A stretch of DNA of 64,000 nt from Dehalococcoidia bacterium (lineage in GTDB: Bacteria > Chloroflexota > Dehalococcoidia > Lucifugimonadales > Lucifugimonadaceae): positions 1 through 64,000 of the forward strand of contig JANQQP010000003.1 in the NCBI GenBank assembly GCA_028285005.1. The letters run 5' to 3'. The notes beneath the pieces were generated by a model. The model saw only the letters and a list, made by a program, of their open reading frames with translations. It did no database searches and had not been told where the DNA came from. This document shows, one piece after another, positions 52,114 to 60,311 of the stretch; position 1 is the stretch's first letter, and each line of letters begins with the position of its first letter. A program made the position numbers and the translations under genes.

Positions 52114-53100
52114 ATGACTCAGGAGAATGAAGTTGGCGCCTTCGTCTTCTCGCTCGACACTGAACTGGCTTGGGGTTCGGTGCACCACGGCGGATACGCG
52201 AATCATGAAGGCGAGTTCGAGCGAACACGTTTCGTGATCGACAGCCTGCTGAACCTGTTCGAGCGATACGAGATCCGTGGCACCTGGGCCGTTGTTGGCA
52301 AGCTAATGCTTGGCAAGGACGAATCTGAGCCTTCGATGCCAGACGGCAGTTCGCTTAACGGAGCCTCAACAGAAGCTGGCTATAACTGGCGCGCAGAAGA
52401 AGATGATCACTTCTGGCATGCTCCGGATATTATTGAACGAATTCGGTCATGCCCGGTGCCACAGGAGATCGGTTCCCACAACTACACGCACATGATCATG
52501 GGCACGCCCGGCGCAGATGCGGCGAGCTTCGATCATGAGCTGAAGGCGTGCAAGGCGGTCGCCGACGAGCGCGACATCGAGCTCAAGTCTTTCGTATATC
52601 CACGAAACGCGGTAGACCACGTGAACGTACTTGCCAGTAACGGGTTCACTTCATATCGTGGCGTTGCGCCGTCATGGACCTGGAGAGTGCCTGGGACGAT
52701 GGGCAAACGGTTCGCCAGGCTGGCTGACCACTTCCTGCCGGTACCGGGCCCTGTGGTCCACGCAGTAGATGAGGACGGGATAGTCAACATCCCTGCCAGC
52801 TACAGCTACCTGCACCGAACGGGCTGGGCGCGTTACGTGCCGATATCCGTACGGGTTAGGAAATCGATACTTACGATGCGGAAGGCGGCCAGGTCCAACG
52901 GTATATTCCATCTCTGGACGCACCCGTTCAATATCGCCAGCGACCCTGAGAATCTACTCGGGGGCCTCGAGCGTGTATTCCAGGAATACAAGCGGCTGCA
53001 TGACTCAGGGCTGATCCTGAGCAAGACCATGACTGAAGTTGCGGAGCAGGTGACGAAACCTGCAGATGTGAAAGCAGAATTGACTCATGCCATCAACTAA
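52114..53100 (+). CDS. Polysaccharide deacetylase-family protein
   Basis: This 328-residue NodB-like carbohydrate esterase has an N-terminal FVFSLDTELAWG with the first Asp, GTWAVVGKL, a metal-binding segment EIGSHNYTHM (His-x3-His), and a later SFVYPRNAVDH. The FHLWTHPFNI region supplies the final His. ATG 52114 has GGAGG upstream. It would remove N-acetyl groups from the glycan or a precursor. Its stop overlaps the UDP-sugar dehydrogenase start by 14 bases. Confidence 0.88.
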   Translation: MTQENEVGAFVFSLDTELAWGSVHHGGYANHEGEFERTRFVIDSLLNLFERYEIRGTWAVVGKLMLGKDESEPSMPDGSSLNGASTEAGYNWRAEEDDHFWHAPDIIERIRSCPVPQEIGSHNYTHMIMGTPGADAASFDHELKACKAVADERDIELKSFVYPRNAVDHVNVLASNGFTSYRGVAPSWTWRVPGTMGKRFARLADHFLPVPGPVVHAVDEDGIVNIPASYSYLHRTGWARYVPISVRVRKSILTMRKAARSNGIFHLWTHPFNIASDPENLLGGLERVFQEYKRLHDSGLILSKTMTEVAEQVTKPADVKAELTHAIN

Positions 53101-54376
53101 CGGTATCTCGACGGTCGGCATCGTCGGTCTTGGCTACGTTGGACTCCCTCTCGCGATGGAGTTCGCCGAAGCCGGCGTGACCGTGACCGGTGTAGACGTC
53201 AACAAGACCCGAGTCGAACGCCTTGCAAAAGGCATCTCGGACATCGAGGACGTTTCGTCAGAGCGGCTCGCGGTTGCTGTAGATGCTGGTCGGTTCATTC
53301 CGACCACTGACTTTGCGAGCCTTTCGAGCGTGCAGGCGATCAGCATCTGTGTGCCGACTCCTCTTGGCAAGAGCCGCGATCCAGATGTGACATTCGTGAC
53401 TTCGGCTGCCGAGAGCCTCGCTCCGATCCTGAGCAAGGGCCAGACGGTTGTGCTGGAAAGCACCGTCTACCCGGGCGCTACTGAAGAGCTGATCGGGCCG
53501 GTGCTCGAGAGCACAGGCCTGAAGGCAGGCGAGGACTTCTACCTGGCCTTCTCTCCAGAGCGCATCGACCCTGGCAACACCAAGTACGCCGTCAGGGACA
53601 TTCCCAAGGTGGTCGGTGGTGTGAACGAGGCCTCTACGGCCAAGGCTGTCACCTACTACGAGAAGGTGTTCCCGAGCGTTGTGGCTGTTGGCTCAACCCG
53701 TGAAGCCGAGATGGCAAAGCTTCTCGAAAACACGTTCAGGGCTGTCAATATTGGCCTCGTGAATGAGCTCGCCGTCATTGCGAACGGCATGGGCATCAAC
53801 ATCTGGAAGGTCATCGACGCAGCGAGCACGAAGCCATTCGGTTTCATGCCGTTCTACCCTGGCCCAGGCCTCGGTGGACACTGCATCCCTGTTGACCCCA
53901 GCTACCTTTCGTGGCGGGCCAGGCAGGAAGGCTTCGAGACCGGGTTCATCGACCAGGCAGGTCGTATCAACTCACGCATGCCTGACTACGTGGTGGACCG
54001 CATCGGTCGCATCCTGAACAGGGAGCGAAAGAGCCTGAACGGTTCGAAGATCCTCGTTCTCGGTGTCGCCTACAAGAAGGACGTTGGTGACGTTCGAGAG
54101 TCTCCTGCTCTCGACATCATCGAACTGCTCGGCACACGCGGGGCAGAAGTCTCCTATCACGACCCGCATGTCGATTCGATCGACGTTGGTGTGAATGAAT
54201 ACCACTCGATGCCGTTGAGCCCTGAAGTGCTTGGCGCCGCGGACTGTGTGGTGATCGTCACCGACCACTCATCAATCGACTACGAGTTCATCGCAAAGAA
54301 ATCGCGATCGGTGTTCGATGGCAGGAATGCCACGAAGCATCTTCAGGACAGGTACTCAAACATAGAGGCCCTCTAG
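53087..54376 (+). CDS. UDP-glucose/UDP-ManNAc-type 6-dehydrogenase
   Basis: This NAD-dependent enzyme, 429 residues, oxidises C6 of a UDP-sugar to a uronic acid. It has VGIVGLGYVGLPLAMEFA, ESTVYPGATEE, AFSPERIDPGN, ENTFRAVNIGLVNELA and the catalytic Cys in GGHCIPVDP, followed by LGVAYKKDVGDVRESPA. The SPERxxPG and GxHCxxVDP pattern is that of the WecC/TviB branch, which acts on N-acetyl-hexosamines. It gives the glycan an acidic sugar. Confidence 0.92.
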   Translation: MPSTNGISTVGIVGLGYVGLPLAMEFAEAGVTVTGVDVNKTRVERLAKGISDIEDVSSERLAVAVDAGRFIPTTDFASLSSVQAISICVPTPLGKSRDPDVTFVTSAAESLAPILSKGQTVVLESTVYPGATEELIGPVLESTGLKAGEDFYLAFSPERIDPGNTKYAVRDIPKVVGGVNEASTAKAVTYYEKVFPSVVAVGSTREAEMAKLLENTFRAVNIGLVNELAVIANGMGINIWKVIDAASTKPFGFMPFYPGPGLGGHCIPVDPSYLSWRARQEGFETGFIDQAGRINSRMPDYVVDRIGRILNRERKSLNGSKILVLGVAYKKDVGDVRESPALDIIELLGTRGAEVSYHDPHVDSIDVGVNEYHSMPLSPEVLGAADCVVIVTDHSSIDYEFIAKKSRSVFDGRNATKHLQDRYSNIEAL

Positions 54377-54439
54377 ACCGGCCTAAAGGTCATAAGAGCC
54401 TCGAACCGCTGACTATCCGTTTCCGGGTTTAACAATGCC

Positions 54440-54483
54440 GCTGCCGCTACGACACTCCACGTGAATGGAATCGTAGCGGCAGC
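54440..54483 (+). terminator. Strong hairpin after the UDP-sugar dehydrogenase
   Basis: A perfect 13-bp stem (54440-54452 with 54471-54483) closes an 18-nt loop, 64 bases past the stop. T-richness afterwards is weak (CTAGTTGTTGCC). It probably terminates or pauses the glycan message. The rest of the gap to 54660 holds no gene and must contain the promoter of the Wzc-like gene. Confidence 0.6.
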
Positions 54484-54660
54484 GACACTCTAGTTGTTGC
54501 CTCTTCAATCACTAGCGTTTGCAGGGTCTTGGTTTAGGCGACAGTTGCGGTGACCCGAACGTTCGCTTCTGGCAACACCTTCGACCTCGTATTGCCGAGT
54601 CCCTCTCGATAGAGTTGAAGCTCTAGCGCGTCCGCAACTCCGTCCACTGTCGATTAGAAC

Positions 54661-57600
54661 ATGGACCAGGAAGAACTCAAATTCACGCCGTACTTGCGGG
54701 CTCTTTGGCGCCGCAAGTGGTTAATAGCGATCACTGCGCTGGCAGCACTCGCGGCCGGTGTGGCGGCAGCCGTGCTTGATGATTCCAGCTCCGAGCCTGA
54801 GTCGCGGTTTGTCGCGGCAGCTACTCTCAGTATCGAAGACCAGGCCACTCCGGACGGTTCAGACGCCGTAGCAGCGCTTCAGTTGCTGACGGGCGGCGGT
54901 GGAGACGGGGCACAGAGCGTTCAGACGCACATTGAGCTCCTTCGCAGCTCGGCCGTGATGACGCGGTCTGTGAACAAAATCCGTGAAGCCGCTGGTCTGC
55001 CGGAAGAAACGGACGAGAACCTGCTCAATCAGGCCGCTGAAGTCCTGGCCGAGGATGTCAGGGTTTCGCAGGTCTCAGGATCCAATCTGCTAGTCGTGTC
55101 CGCCGCCGCCTCGGATCCTGAAACGGCGAGGCTGCGCACCGATTCGATCGTGGCCGCCTATCAGCAGTTCTTGCGGAGCCAGAAACTCGTGGCGACGCAG
55201 GATGCGATTGATGCCATCGACCAGCGAATCAGCGATTCCTCGCAGCCTGCCCTGACTTCAACACGGCTGAAGATAGTTGTCGACCAGCTTTCCACCTCGG
55301 ATTTGGACAGAGTGGAACGGGCGATCAGTTCCAGCATCGTTCAACTGGAAGGTCTCGATCTTTCGCAGTTCCCAGACCCACCTTCATTGAGTGGGCTTCT
55401 TTCCGAGCTCGAAGCGGCGTCAGCGAGGTTGGAGACGGTTGCGTCCGGCATTGCGTCCCTCGAGTCTGAACTGGGCACCGGTCCGTCTGCTCCGCTTCCA
55501 GGCCTTGAGTCCGTTGAGACGGTGCAGGGGCTCGCAGCCTCATCTCTGGTGACTGTCCGAGAGATCAGCAGCGATTTCGCAGAGGCCAGCCTGAACGCCG
55601 ATCTCAGTGGCGGCAATGCAGATCTGACCAACGCAAACCTGACGATAAGCACTGCGGCCAACCAGCTGAGTCAGCTCAGCAACAACGTCGCTTTATCGCT
55701 GGCAGACCGGACCACTATTGCGCAGCTAAGAGACCAACTGAGCGCGGTTCAAGGCTCGAACGCGGCAGTCGTTATTACCATAACGAACTCGCTTGAATCC
55801 GGCACCGCATCGACTGCTGACACGCAGCGCATCCTGACACAGTTCAACGCCGCCGCCTCCAGCTTGCAGATCACGCTGGAGTCCCTCGCTCAGGTCAGGC
55901 AGGGACAGTCCAACACCGCAGCACTGACTCAGATGGTGACCGTCGAAGGGCAACTGCAGGCGGTCATCACAAGCCTGACCGAAGCAGCGTTGGCGCTGGA
56001 TAACAGGTCTGAACTTGGACCAGAGGCCGACCTCGCCCAGCTCGAAGACCTGCTGGAAAACGCAGTAGAACGGCTTGATGTGATCACAGTTCGGCTTGGC
56101 AACCCATCCGGTGGTCAACTACTCGAAGCCGAGGTGCGAAGCACGGCAGCAGTGTTGGAGTCGGCATCCCAGACAACGGCCATTCTGAGAATGAACCAGC
56201 AGCTCCGCATCGTCACTTCATCTGGTGAGCTGTTCTCAATCGAGCCACAGTTGAACACCGCAGTGAGCCTGATGCAGGGAGTTGCGGCGAACCTCGCGGC
56301 AGGTTCATCGCTTTCTAACGATGTGTTGATCGAACGGCTTGGCCGGTGGAGTGAAACCACGGCTGAAGCGAGCACCCAGTTAGAAGAGCTTGAGTTACAG
56401 CTCGCCGGGTTGGACACATCCGGGCCAGCCGACCCGATTCTCGATGCGCTGGACAAGGCATCCGTTAATCTGCGTGACCAGGGCGCATCGCTCGTAAGCG
56501 TCGGGAAGATCGTCGACGCTACATCTAGCGCTGGAGTGAGCAGCTTCGTCGCCAGCCGGCTTGACCGGTTCAGTTCCGACCTGTCTGAAGCCGCAGTGAT
56601 CTTCTCAAGCAGCGCCAGTCAGATGACCGGAACAGCGAACACTATCCGCAACCTGCCCGCGGTCATAGTCACCGCGGCATTGATCGACCTGCAATCTGCC
56701 CATGCTGATCTCGTCGCTGCTACAGAACTGGTGAACGGAATGCAGGAGCGAGCCGCAGCAGGTGAGCTACTCACTCTGACGGATGCCGGCGACGTGGCTT
56801 CGAGGCTACGGCTGGTCCAGGCAGAGCTGGCCATGGCGGCTGTGGAGGTTGCGCAGGTTGGCGCAACCGAACTCGATCTGACGGCGCAGAACGTGCAGTC
56901 CGCTGAGGCGAGACTGCGCACGATCCTGGCCCAGCTGTCAGGTGTGGAGGCATCTGAGGCTGCCGCGATAGATGACCTGTTCGACGTCAGGCGTGATCTG
57001 CAGATATCGCTGCTCGGACCTCAGGAAACCGGTGTCGCTCTCGTTGACACGGACGTGGAAGAGATCGTGTCCGGGGGAGACTCATCACTGCCTGTGGACG
57101 CCAGGGTGCTTCTCGGGGCGATCGGTGGCCTCATGCTCGGTTTGATCGCCGCACTGGCCCTTGAGCTGATGGACCGGACGGTGCGCAGGCCAGAGGACAT
57201 TGGAGACATCACCCGAGCGTCGAGCCTTGGCCTGTTGCCGCAGGGCGCAGCGAAGGGCAACCCTCACCCGCCCGAGGTGACGGACGATCCGACATCGGTC
57301 TTCTCAGAAGCCGTTCACCTTGTTGCCACTCAGATACAGGGGCGTGTGAATGACCGCTCCCGACTGCTGCTGATCTCAAGTCCCGGGCCGCGTGAAGGCA
57401 AGACGATGATGGCTATCAACCTGGCACGCGCACTGTCGCTCAGAAGCCTCAAGGTGCTGCTAGTTGACGCCAATTTCAGGAAGCCCGATGCGTCGAAGAT
57501 TTTTGAGTTCGCAGACGAGCCGGGACTTGCCACCGCGTTGACCCAGAGCAGGGACCCCGGTGAGTTCATACGGCGTGTCGAAGGAACCCAGCTGGATGTT

Positions 57601-57981
57601 CTGCCGGCCGGCAGAAGCCTCGTGCCACCGGTCGAGCTGATCTCCAGGCCAGGAACCGGAGCGCTGCTTCAGAAGGTACGCCAGCAGTACGACTTCGTGA
57701 TCATCGACGGTCCGCCAACGCTCGGCTTCTCGGAGTCGAATGCGCTGGCGAAGCAGGCAGGCGCCGTTGTGATGGTCGCGAGAGTGGGATCGACCAAGAA
57801 GTCGGCTCTGCGAGAGGCGATGGAAGACCTGTCGGGCACCGACGTGCTCGGGGTCGTCATGAACTTCGTCAGCCGGAAGGACCTTTCGTTCCTGGAGCAC
57901 CGTGACTACGACGGTGGTTCTAGCCAGGGCAAGTGGCGCTCCCGCCTGATGCGGCGGCCGTTCCCGTTTTCGAGGAACTGA
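54661..57981 (+). CDS. Wzc-like chain-length/BY-kinase-fold protein with very large external domain
   Basis: This 1106-residue protein spans the membrane twice: KWLIAITALAALAAGVAAAVL near residue 18 and ARVLLGAIGGLMLGLIAALAL near 815. The outer part of about 770 residues is mostly Ser/Ala/Gln/Leu-rich helices and is far longer than the roughly 400 of typical Wzc. The inner ATPase has Walker A SSPGPREGKT (about 905), Walker A' LLVDANFRKP and Walker B VIIDGPP. The C-terminal tail is basic with one Tyr (RDYDGG) instead of a Tyr cluster. It therefore looks like a chain-length regulator with P-loop activity. Autophosphorylation is uncertain. Confidence 0.88.
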   Translation: MDQEELKFTPYLRALWRRKWLIAITALAALAAGVAAAVLDDSSSEPESRFVAAATLSIEDQATPDGSDAVAALQLLTGGGGDGAQSVQTHIELLRSSAVMTRSVNKIREAAGLPEETDENLLNQAAEVLAEDVRVSQVSGSNLLVVSAAASDPETARLRTDSIVAAYQQFLRSQKLVATQDAIDAIDQRISDSSQPALTSTRLKIVVDQLSTSDLDRVERAISSSIVQLEGLDLSQFPDPPSLSGLLSELEAASARLETVASGIASLESELGTGPSAPLPGLESVETVQGLAASSLVTVREISSDFAEASLNADLSGGNADLTNANLTISTAANQLSQLSNNVALSLADRTTIAQLRDQLSAVQGSNAAVVITITNSLESGTASTADTQRILTQFNAAASSLQITLESLAQVRQGQSNTAALTQMVTVEGQLQAVITSLTEAALALDNRSELGPEADLAQLEDLLENAVERLDVITVRLGNPSGGQLLEAEVRSTAAVLESASQTTAILRMNQQLRIVTSSGELFSIEPQLNTAVSLMQGVAANLAAGSSLSNDVLIERLGRWSETTAEASTQLEELELQLAGLDTSGPADPILDALDKASVNLRDQGASLVSVGKIVDATSSAGVSSFVASRLDRFSSDLSEAAVIFSSSASQMTGTANTIRNLPAVIVTAALIDLQSAHADLVAATELVNGMQERAAAGELLTLTDAGDVASRLRLVQAELAMAAVEVAQVGATELDLTAQNVQSAEARLRTILAQLSGVEASEAAAIDDLFDVRRDLQISLLGPQETGVALVDTDVEEIVSGGDSSLPVDARVLLGAIGGLMLGLIAALALELMDRTVRRPEDIGDITRASSLGLLPQGAAKGNPHPPEVTDDPTSVFSEAVHLVATQIQGRVNDRSRLLLISSPGPREGKTMMAINLARALSLRSLKVLLVDANFRKPDASKIFEFADEPGLATALTQSRDPGEFIRRVEGTQLDVLPAGRSLVPPVELISRPGTGALLQKVRQQYDFVIIDGPPTLGFSESNALAKQAGAVVMVARVGSTKKSALREAMEDLSGTDVLGVVMNFVSRKDLSFLEHRDYDGGSSQGKWRSRLMRRPFPFSRN

Positions 57982-58309
57982 CCGGGCGCGATCCGAGGCG
58001 GAAAACGGCAGACAGCACCCGTTCAAACCGTGTGTTTCGCATCAATTATCCGTTCATTTGGCGCAGTTCTCGGATTTGTGAACTGCACCGATCTAAACGT
58101 ACGACACGGTAACGGATAGGTGAAGGCGCCCGAGACCTGTTAAGCAATTCACCCGCTTTTGTGCGAGTTCTGAATTTGCAATTACAGCCTGAGGTCCTTG
58201 GGCCGGATATTTCCAGTGATCAGAATCTGGTCACGAATACAGAAACGGATTCGAGTCTGGCTTCAAGGCCAGTGAGTCTCCCGCACTGAAGCATCACGGA
58301 TTGAAGATT
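57982..58309. other. Intergenic region upstream of surface-protein genes
   Basis: These 328 bases hold no gene. Some A/T-rich stretches around 58040-58080 and 58140-58200 could be promoters for the surface proteins. A short inverted repeat (CTGGC-TTCAAG-GCCAG, about 58258-58273) lies near the start. I could not match a riboswitch. Confidence 0.35.
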
Positions 58310-60271
58310 ATGTCGACACGACGACTGATAGCAGCGATTTTCATGGTGGCTCTTGCAGCCGCAGCGATGGCCGCTCCAGGTGAAACGCGCCAGGCCTCGG
58401 CAGCGCCGACCGCACTCGACTTCAGCCCTGCCGCGATTGCGCTCGAGAACGCCGGTGACACTGCGACGATAGACGTTGTCGTAACCGGACTGGTTGCTGA
58501 CGAGGCGGACACCGCTCAGATCAACATTCAGCACGGGTCGGATTTCACGATCTCGAACGTTGACTGTGGTCCGCTGTACTCGCCAGGAGGGTTCGCCAGC
58601 GGAGCCACGGCAGTTACTGGCGGCACAGCATTCATCTGTTCGCTGCAGAACGGCCCGACCGCCGATGTCAGCGGCGTCGTGGCGAGCTTCGACATAACGA
58701 AGGTTGGCGATACTACTGGCCTGGTCACTCTCGACTTCAAGTCAACCGGCTCGCTATCAACGTCGTTCTACGAGGCCGGCTCACCGGTTTCGCCAGGCAC
58801 TCTCGGCAGCTTGGCCGTCTGGGACTTGCTTGAGAATGTCGGCAACCAGACCGTCAACGAAGGACAGACGCTCAACTTCAGCGTTACCACTACAACGGAG
58901 CCGCCAGCCCCAACTCTCAGCCACAGTGTCGTAAGCGGGCCGACAGCGGGCACGTTTATTGGGTTCACTCCGGCTACTGGTTCGTTCTCGATCAATCCAG
59001 GATTCGATGATGCAGGTGTCTACGTCGTCGAAGTAACGGCGAACAACGGCACAGTCTCAGGCACAGAGTCGTTCCAGCTCACGGTTGAAGATGTAAACCG
59101 AGCGCCTGTGCTGGCGGTCATTGGTGCCCAATCGGTGGCTGAGAACTCTCCGCTCAACGTTCCGCTAAGCGCTACTGATGCTGACGACCCGACTGGAACC
59201 GGCCTGACGCTCACCGCCACCATCCAGCAGGGTGCAGGGCCGATCGTGCCAATCCCGGATGGCTTCTCGACCATCACCGACAACGGCGACGGCACCGGCA
59301 GCCTGGACTTCAATCCTGGCTTCGCTGACGAAGGCACCTATACGGTCGTCGTCACGGTGACTGACAGCACAACAGCCTCCAACGGCGCACTAACTGATTC
59401 AGAGACCTTCACCCTGACCGTCACGAACACCAACCAGAATCCCGTTGTGACGGCGATACCCGATCAGAACGTAGATGAAGGCAAGTCGCTGGATGTGGCG
59501 GTCGTTTCGTCCGACCCCGATGGGCAGATACCGACGCTCTCAGCAACGATCAATAGCCTTACCGTCCCTGACCTTTTCGCGATCATCACGCCCACCGGTG
59601 ACGGAAGCACAGCAACGCTGAGCTTCACGCCGGACTTCGGAGACGTGGGTGTCTACACGGTAGTCGTCACAGCTGATGATGGGACTAGCGGCACCGGTTC
59701 CGACACCTTCACGCTGACTGTGAACGACGTGGCGTCTATTACCGCTCCGGCGGGCACGGTGAAGCTACAGGGCTTGCCAGATAGAGGCACCGAACAGGTG
59801 CAGCATGATCTGCAGTTCAACGCGATCGCACCGCTGGTTGAGCTAGTCAGAGTTACAGGCGGAGTAGTTGAAGCCAGCATGACCGTAAATGCCGATGGCT
59901 CGTTCGCATTCCACGATGTACCGACTACGACTACCTACAGGCTGCGAGTTAGCGCCGCCGGATACTTCACGCATGAGCTTGGCACCGCGGCGATCGATGA
60001 GATCGACGTCAGCCTGAGTGACTTCGATCTCACCGCGCTTTCTGTTGAGATGCTAGGCGGACTAGTGATTCCAGGATCAACAGTTGTCGATGTCACTGGC
60101 CTCAGCGTCATGCTGAGCTCGCTGTTCGACACAACGAGCACCGGCCTGACCGGGCGTCTGGACGCCGGTGGAAACATCGTAGACATCAACGCCGATGAGA
60201 TCGTCGATGGCGGCGATATCTCGACTCTCGTCAGCAACATCGGTAAGTCAGGTGATCAGCCCTGGTCGTAG
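58310..60271 (+). CDS. Secreted multi-domain protein: cohesin-like, cadherin-like repeats, dockerin-like end
   Basis: This 653-residue exported protein has a signal peptide (RRLIAAIFMVALAAAAMAA). Residues about 35-180 look like a cohesin-type beta-sandwich. Three cadherin/Ig-like domains follow, marked by NQTVNEGQTLNFSV, IGAQSVAENSPLNVPLSATDADDP and IPDQNVDEGKSLDVAVVSSDPDG segments and by repeated TF[TS]LTV ends. A carboxypeptidase-regulatory-like beta fold (AGTVKLQGLPDRG) comes next. The last 50 residues end with DINADEIVDGGDISTL, which matches a dockerin/EF-hand calcium loop. ATG 58310 was chosen; TTG 58301 is in frame. There is no anchor at the end. Confidence 0.75.
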   Translation: MSTRRLIAAIFMVALAAAAMAAPGETRQASAAPTALDFSPAAIALENAGDTATIDVVVTGLVADEADTAQINIQHGSDFTISNVDCGPLYSPGGFASGATAVTGGTAFICSLQNGPTADVSGVVASFDITKVGDTTGLVTLDFKSTGSLSTSFYEAGSPVSPGTLGSLAVWDLLENVGNQTVNEGQTLNFSVTTTTEPPAPTLSHSVVSGPTAGTFIGFTPATGSFSINPGFDDAGVYVVEVTANNGTVSGTESFQLTVEDVNRAPVLAVIGAQSVAENSPLNVPLSATDADDPTGTGLTLTATIQQGAGPIVPIPDGFSTITDNGDGTGSLDFNPGFADEGTYTVVVTVTDSTTASNGALTDSETFTLTVTNTNQNPVVTAIPDQNVDEGKSLDVAVVSSDPDGQIPTLSATINSLTVPDLFAIITPTGDGSTATLSFTPDFGDVGVYTVVVTADDGTSGTGSDTFTLTVNDVASITAPAGTVKLQGLPDRGTEQVQHDLQFNAIAPLVELVRVTGGVVEASMTVNADGSFAFHDVPTTTTYRLRVSAAGYFTHELGTAAIDEIDVSLSDFDLTALSVEMLGGLVIPGSTVVDVTGLSVMLSSLFDTTSTGLTGRLDAGGNIVDINADEIVDGGDISTLVSNIGKSGDQPWS

Positions 60272-60311
60272 CCGGCGTTTTCGTCACGCTTGATGACGTG
60301 GCGGGCATTCA

